NCBI GenBank assembly: GCA_020725645.1
Contig: DYEQ01000090.1
Coordinates: 1 to 35,228 of the forward strand
Direction of reading: 5' to 3'
Source of the DNA: Candidatus Fermentithermobacillaceae bacterium
Lineage (GTDB): Bacteria; Bacillota; Sulfobacillia; Fermentithermobacillales; DUSS01
Length of the DNA: 35,228 bases
The position numbers and the translations under genes are program-made. Positions 32,887 through 35,228 of this stretch are shown here, piece by piece (the first letter of the stretch is position 1; every line of letters begins with the position of its first letter). The notes below the pieces were generated by a model. It searched no databases, had not been told where the DNA came from, and was given only the letters and a program-made list of their open reading frames with translations.

Positions 32887-33630
32887 TTAGCTTGCCTCCT
32901 TTCCGGTAACTTGCCTCTGGGTAAGCAAGACGAAGCAGATGCCCAGGATCACCACCGCCATGATGTCAAGTTTGAGGTAAGCCGCGAGCACGAACCCAAT
33001 GAAAAACGCCGGCAAGATCGAAAGGTCGGTGGCCATATACCTGAGGAGCAGGGCGTAGCCAACGGCCGGTAGCAGCTTACCCGCCACCGTGATTCCGGAG
33101 ATGACGGAAGCCGGTAATAAAGAGAGAAGAGACTGTATGGGACCAGCTCCGTATCGTACGGCCAAGAACGTGACGAGCCCAGGGTATACGAGAGCGAAAA
33201 GGGTGCCGGGGATTATATTCAGCCAGACTATGCCTCGCATATCCCCTTCCTCGGCATAACGGTCTGCCCAGTGCGCAAAGAACGAGAAAAGGGACATCTT
33301 CAATACGTTTACGGAGTTGCCGATCATCGCCACGGGTACCGCGAAAGCAAGGGCCATCTCAGGGGTCATGTTCGCCAAGATACCCATGGCGGGACCGAGC
33401 ACCCCTGCAATGAGGATATCGGCTGGCGCCGACCCGCCGACAGACATGTAGCCGATGTACACGGCGTTGATTGTAGCTCCGATGATCGTGCCCTTAATTG
33501 GGTCACCCAAAATCAGGCCTACTACGAATCCGGATACCAGTGGTCTCATGAACGCAAAAAACCTGGTGTTTAAAGTCAACGAGCTACCTATCCAAAATGC
33601 CCACAATGATACAAGAATGGCTTGTAGCAA
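32887..33630 (-). CDS. PTS system mannose-family IIC component
   Basis: Integral membrane subunit that selects the sugar. Seven or so hydrophobic segments; typical features are RPLVSGFVVGLILGDPIKG and GATINAVYIGYMSVGGSAPAD. 247 residues. TTG start after GGGAGGGAGCGAG. First gene of the operon after the intergenic region with the SorC-type regulator upstream. Confidence 0.94.
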   Translation of the reverse strand: MLQAILVSLWAFWIGSSLTLNTRFFAFMRPLVSGFVVGLILGDPIKGTIIGATINAVYIGYMSVGGSAPADILIAGVLGPAMGILANMTPEMALAFAVPVAMIGNSVNVLKMSLFSFFAHWADRYAEEGDMRGIVWLNIIPGTLFALVYPGLVTFLAVRYGAGPIQSLLSLLPASVISGITVAGKLLPAVGYALLLRYMATDLSILPAFFIGFVLAAYLKLDIMAVVILGICFVLLTQRQVTGKEAS

Positions 33631-33873
33631 CTCGCTCCCTCCCTACACAGGCTGTATTATCAGACCGACCCGCAGCTGAACGGGTGTGCTGACGTTTGTT
33701 CTATTCGACGCCGATGGTGGTAATCCTTCTATTTTCCGATTCTTTTTCTAAGTGCAATTATCATGATTGAAGGCAGGAGTGTAGTCTCCACGGGCGACCG
33801 AGCAGGTTTTTGTAGGGGGAGTGTATGTAGACAAGGTTACCAGGTGGAATCTACAAAGACCCTGGCTCTATCT
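33631..33873. other. Leader region between sorC-type gene and PTS operon
   Basis: No gene is seen. It likely holds the PTS operon promoter. On the minus strand, TTGCAC next to the palindrome may be a -35, but no convincing -10 follows at the right spacing. No -24/-12 sigma-54 element is apparent either. Confidence 0.4.
33755..33769. promoter_or_regulatory. Candidate SorC-type operator (imperfect palindrome)
   Basis: CAATTATCATGATTG pairs with itself at 12 of 14 arm positions. It lies in the leader between the regulator and the operon it probably controls. The sequence is AT-rich in a GC-rich background. No data on the true operator. Confidence 0.3.
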
Positions 33874-34830
33874 CTATGGTGACGTTTCGAGGATACCCGC
33901 AGCTGCGGAAACGTCTGTTACTAGAACATCAACCCAACGACCTTTTAGGGCAGCCGTGATAGCTGCGACTTTACCAATACCGCCGGCCACGGCTAGAACC
34001 GTGTCGGCACGACGCAATGCGGGCAAATCAATCCCCATCACTACATCGGTCTCCTCGGCGACAACCTCGCCGTTTTCGTCTAGAAATCTGCCGCAAATGT
34101 CTGCTACGACGCGTCGTTTGGAGTACTCTTCCGCCGCGCGGACTCTCGCTAGAAACAGCGAGTCCTGGGTACCACCGACCTTACCCACTCCCACCAGTGC
34201 GTAATGTAGATTACTCCACATAGATACGCATTGGGCGACCGCAGCATCTTCGAGCAACGCTGTTTTTATCTTAGGGCTGGTTACATAGTAGGGAACTTGA
34301 AAGAACACGCATGAGCCGCCAAGCTTTTCGGATGCCATACGAACCATTTCGTTAACCTGGAACTTAGCGTCGTACAACCCGGCCCCGCCCACTAGCGGAG
34401 TCACTTTTAATCCTGGTACGCGTCTTGAGCCACTCAGTGCCGATACTGTGTGGAAGACAGTAGCACCTCGTCCGATACCTAGTACCTGATTGCCCCGAAG
34501 ACCCTGCTCCAAAACCTGGGCAGCTTTGGCACCTATCCTCCTTTTTATCTCGTCATCCGTTCCGGCCCCCGAGACGACGTGGACAGCTCTCAGGTGAAAT
34601 CTGTCACGGAGTTTATCTGCCATCTGCTTTATGGAATCCCTGGGATCATTGATTGAGACACTTACTATGCCCTTAGCTCGAGCGACGGACAGCAGCCTCG
34701 ACACCATCGGGCGAGATATGCCCACAGCTCTGGCGATAGCCTCTTGTGTCATGCTGTCCCTGTAATACATCTCGCATAGCCTTATCACCAGATCCAGGGT
34801 CTCGTCGTCGTAGATTTCTCGCAGTGCCAT
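33874..34830 (-). CDS. SorC-family sugar-binding transcriptional regulator
   Basis: Controls sugar catabolic operons in response to phosphorylated sugars. N-terminal HTH (about residues 26-50; SMTQEAIARAVGISRPMVSR), then a sugar-phosphate-binding domain like that of glucosamine-6-phosphate isomerase: GIGRGATVFHTVSAL, VVGVGK-like ALVGVGKVGGTQD, and near the end TVLAVAGGIGKVAAITAALKG. 318 residues. ATG preceded by GGGGAAGG. Directly upstream of the PTS-AOR operon on the same strand, so probably its regulator. Confidence 0.9.
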   Translation of the reverse strand: MALREIYDDETLDLVIRLCEMYYRDSMTQEAIARAVGISRPMVSRLLSVARAKGIVSVSINDPRDSIKQMADKLRDRFHLRAVHVVSGAGTDDEIKRRIGAKAAQVLEQGLRGNQVLGIGRGATVFHTVSALSGSRRVPGLKVTPLVGGAGLYDAKFQVNEMVRMASEKLGGSCVFFQVPYYVTSPKIKTALLEDAAVAQCVSMWSNLHYALVGVGKVGGTQDSLFLARVRAAEEYSKRRVVADICGRFLDENGEVVAEETDVVMGIDLPALRRADTVLAVAGGIGKVAAITAALKGRWVDVLVTDVSAAAGILETSP

Positions 34831-34921
34831 TTACCTTCCCCTTATCCTCTGTAAAAAACACACTTTATACCGAGCCCCAACCTCGTCAGTTCGACACACC
34901 CGACAGCGATTCCTTCTTTTC

Positions 34922-35062
34922 TCATGTATTGCTCGTACTGGTCGCACCCACTGACCCTTTTCCGCCGCGTGCGCCGGCCAGACATACAACAACGATGCCG
35001 ACGAGGACAACTGTCGGTCTTATTATGTCGACGGTATCACCTGCTTCAACTATCACAAGCAA
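34922..35062 (-). CDS. Possible small single-span membrane peptide (46 residues)
   Basis: A minus-strand frame from TTG at 35062 gives a 46-residue product with one clear hydrophobic helix (TVVLVGIVVVCLAGARGG) after a short acidic stretch (VEAGDTVDIIRP). The protein-like pattern is suggestive, but no ribosome binding site is visible, so it may be chance. Confidence 0.25.
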   Translation of the reverse strand: MLVIVEAGDTVDIIRPTVVLVGIVVVCLAGARGGKGSVGATSTSNT

Positions 35063-35113
35063 GTATAGAAGTGTTTTTGCTTCTACGAGAAATGAAGCGC
35101 ATGAGAAATAAAA

Positions 35114-35137
35114 AAGCCCTGCGTTTTCGCAGGGCTT
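35114..35137 (-). terminator. rRNA operon terminator
   Basis: On the minus strand AAGCCCTGCG and CGCAGGGCTT are perfect 10-bp arms around a tetraloop, followed by TTTTTTATTT. A strong rho-independent terminator just after 5S rRNA. Confidence 0.93.
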
Positions 35138-35146
35138 TTAAAATCA

Positions 35147-35228
35147 GCTCCCGGCGGCGACCTACTCTCCCGGGCCACAGGGGCCAAGTACCATCGGCGC
35201 TGGAGGGCTTAACTTCCGTGTTCGGGAT
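35147..35228 (-). rRNA. rrf: 5S rRNA, 3' part (cut by window edge)
   Basis: On the minus strand the sequence contains ATCCCGAACACGGAAGTTAA followed by GCCC and GGGAGAGTAGGTCGCCGCC, the conserved 3' half of bacterial 5S rRNA. The 5' part is outside the window. It marks the end of an rRNA operon running leftwards. Confidence 0.95.

Overview
The window comes from a Gram-positive bacterium of the Bacillota, most likely a GC-rich, anaerobic, spore-forming member of the Clostridia or a neighbouring class. The reasons are the ctsR-mcsA-mcsB-clpC-radA cluster, a SigH-type sporulation sigma factor, a SpoIID-like protein, strong AGGAGG ribosome binding sites with many TTG and GTG starts, and a tungsten-type aldehyde:ferredoxin oxidoreductase. 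No exact genus can be assigned from the sequence alone.

Left end (1-1936). A tRNA-Tyr / initiator tRNA-Met / tRNA-Thr(GGU) / tuf (EF-Tu, cut by the window edge) unit lies on the minus strand. A divergent YchF-like P-loop NTPase on the plus strand is followed by a lone tRNA-Thr(UGU) and a terminator.

Accessory and decaying segment (about 1940-5660). This lies between the tRNA/tuf block and sigH. It holds a 37-codon orphan peptide gene with a near-ideal ribosome binding site, an ABC-2 permease lacking its beginning and fused head-on to a 5'-truncated XRE regulator, an ISLre2-type transposase fragment and a frameshifted GNAT remnant. After these come an intact GNAT gene and an O6-alkylguanine-DNA methyltransferase with a 12-bp tandem repeat in its coding sequence.

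Core housekeeping block (about 5700-19970). On the minus strand, reading leftwards from the right: ctsR, mcsA, mcsB, clpC and radA (stress proteolysis and recombination); then PIN/TRAM, ispDF, cysS, thyX, rlmB and sigH. Inside it on the plus strand are carD, tRNA-Ala(CGC) and a small conserved cysteine-containing protein. A CtsR operator precedes ctsR. The genes mrnC, yacP and disA, often found in this neighbourhood in relatives, are not present here.

Middle block (20110-26660). It contains trxB overlapping an RlmI-type rRNA methyltransferase, a divergent SpoIID-like gene, an EF-G-like GTPase and a secreted BsuPI-domain protein.

Right block (27025-34830). A single minus-strand catabolic operon follows a SorC-type regulator: PTS IIC, IID, an aldehyde:ferredoxin oxidoreductase, a class II ketose-phosphate aldolase, a zinc alcohol dehydrogenase, PTS IIA and PTS IIB. 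The natural reading is import and phosphorylation of a sugar or polyol, oxidation to a ketose phosphate, aldol cleavage, and ferredoxin-linked oxidation of the aldehyde. This combination is the most interesting functional unit in the window. The window ends in the 3' part of a 5S rRNA gene and its terminator.
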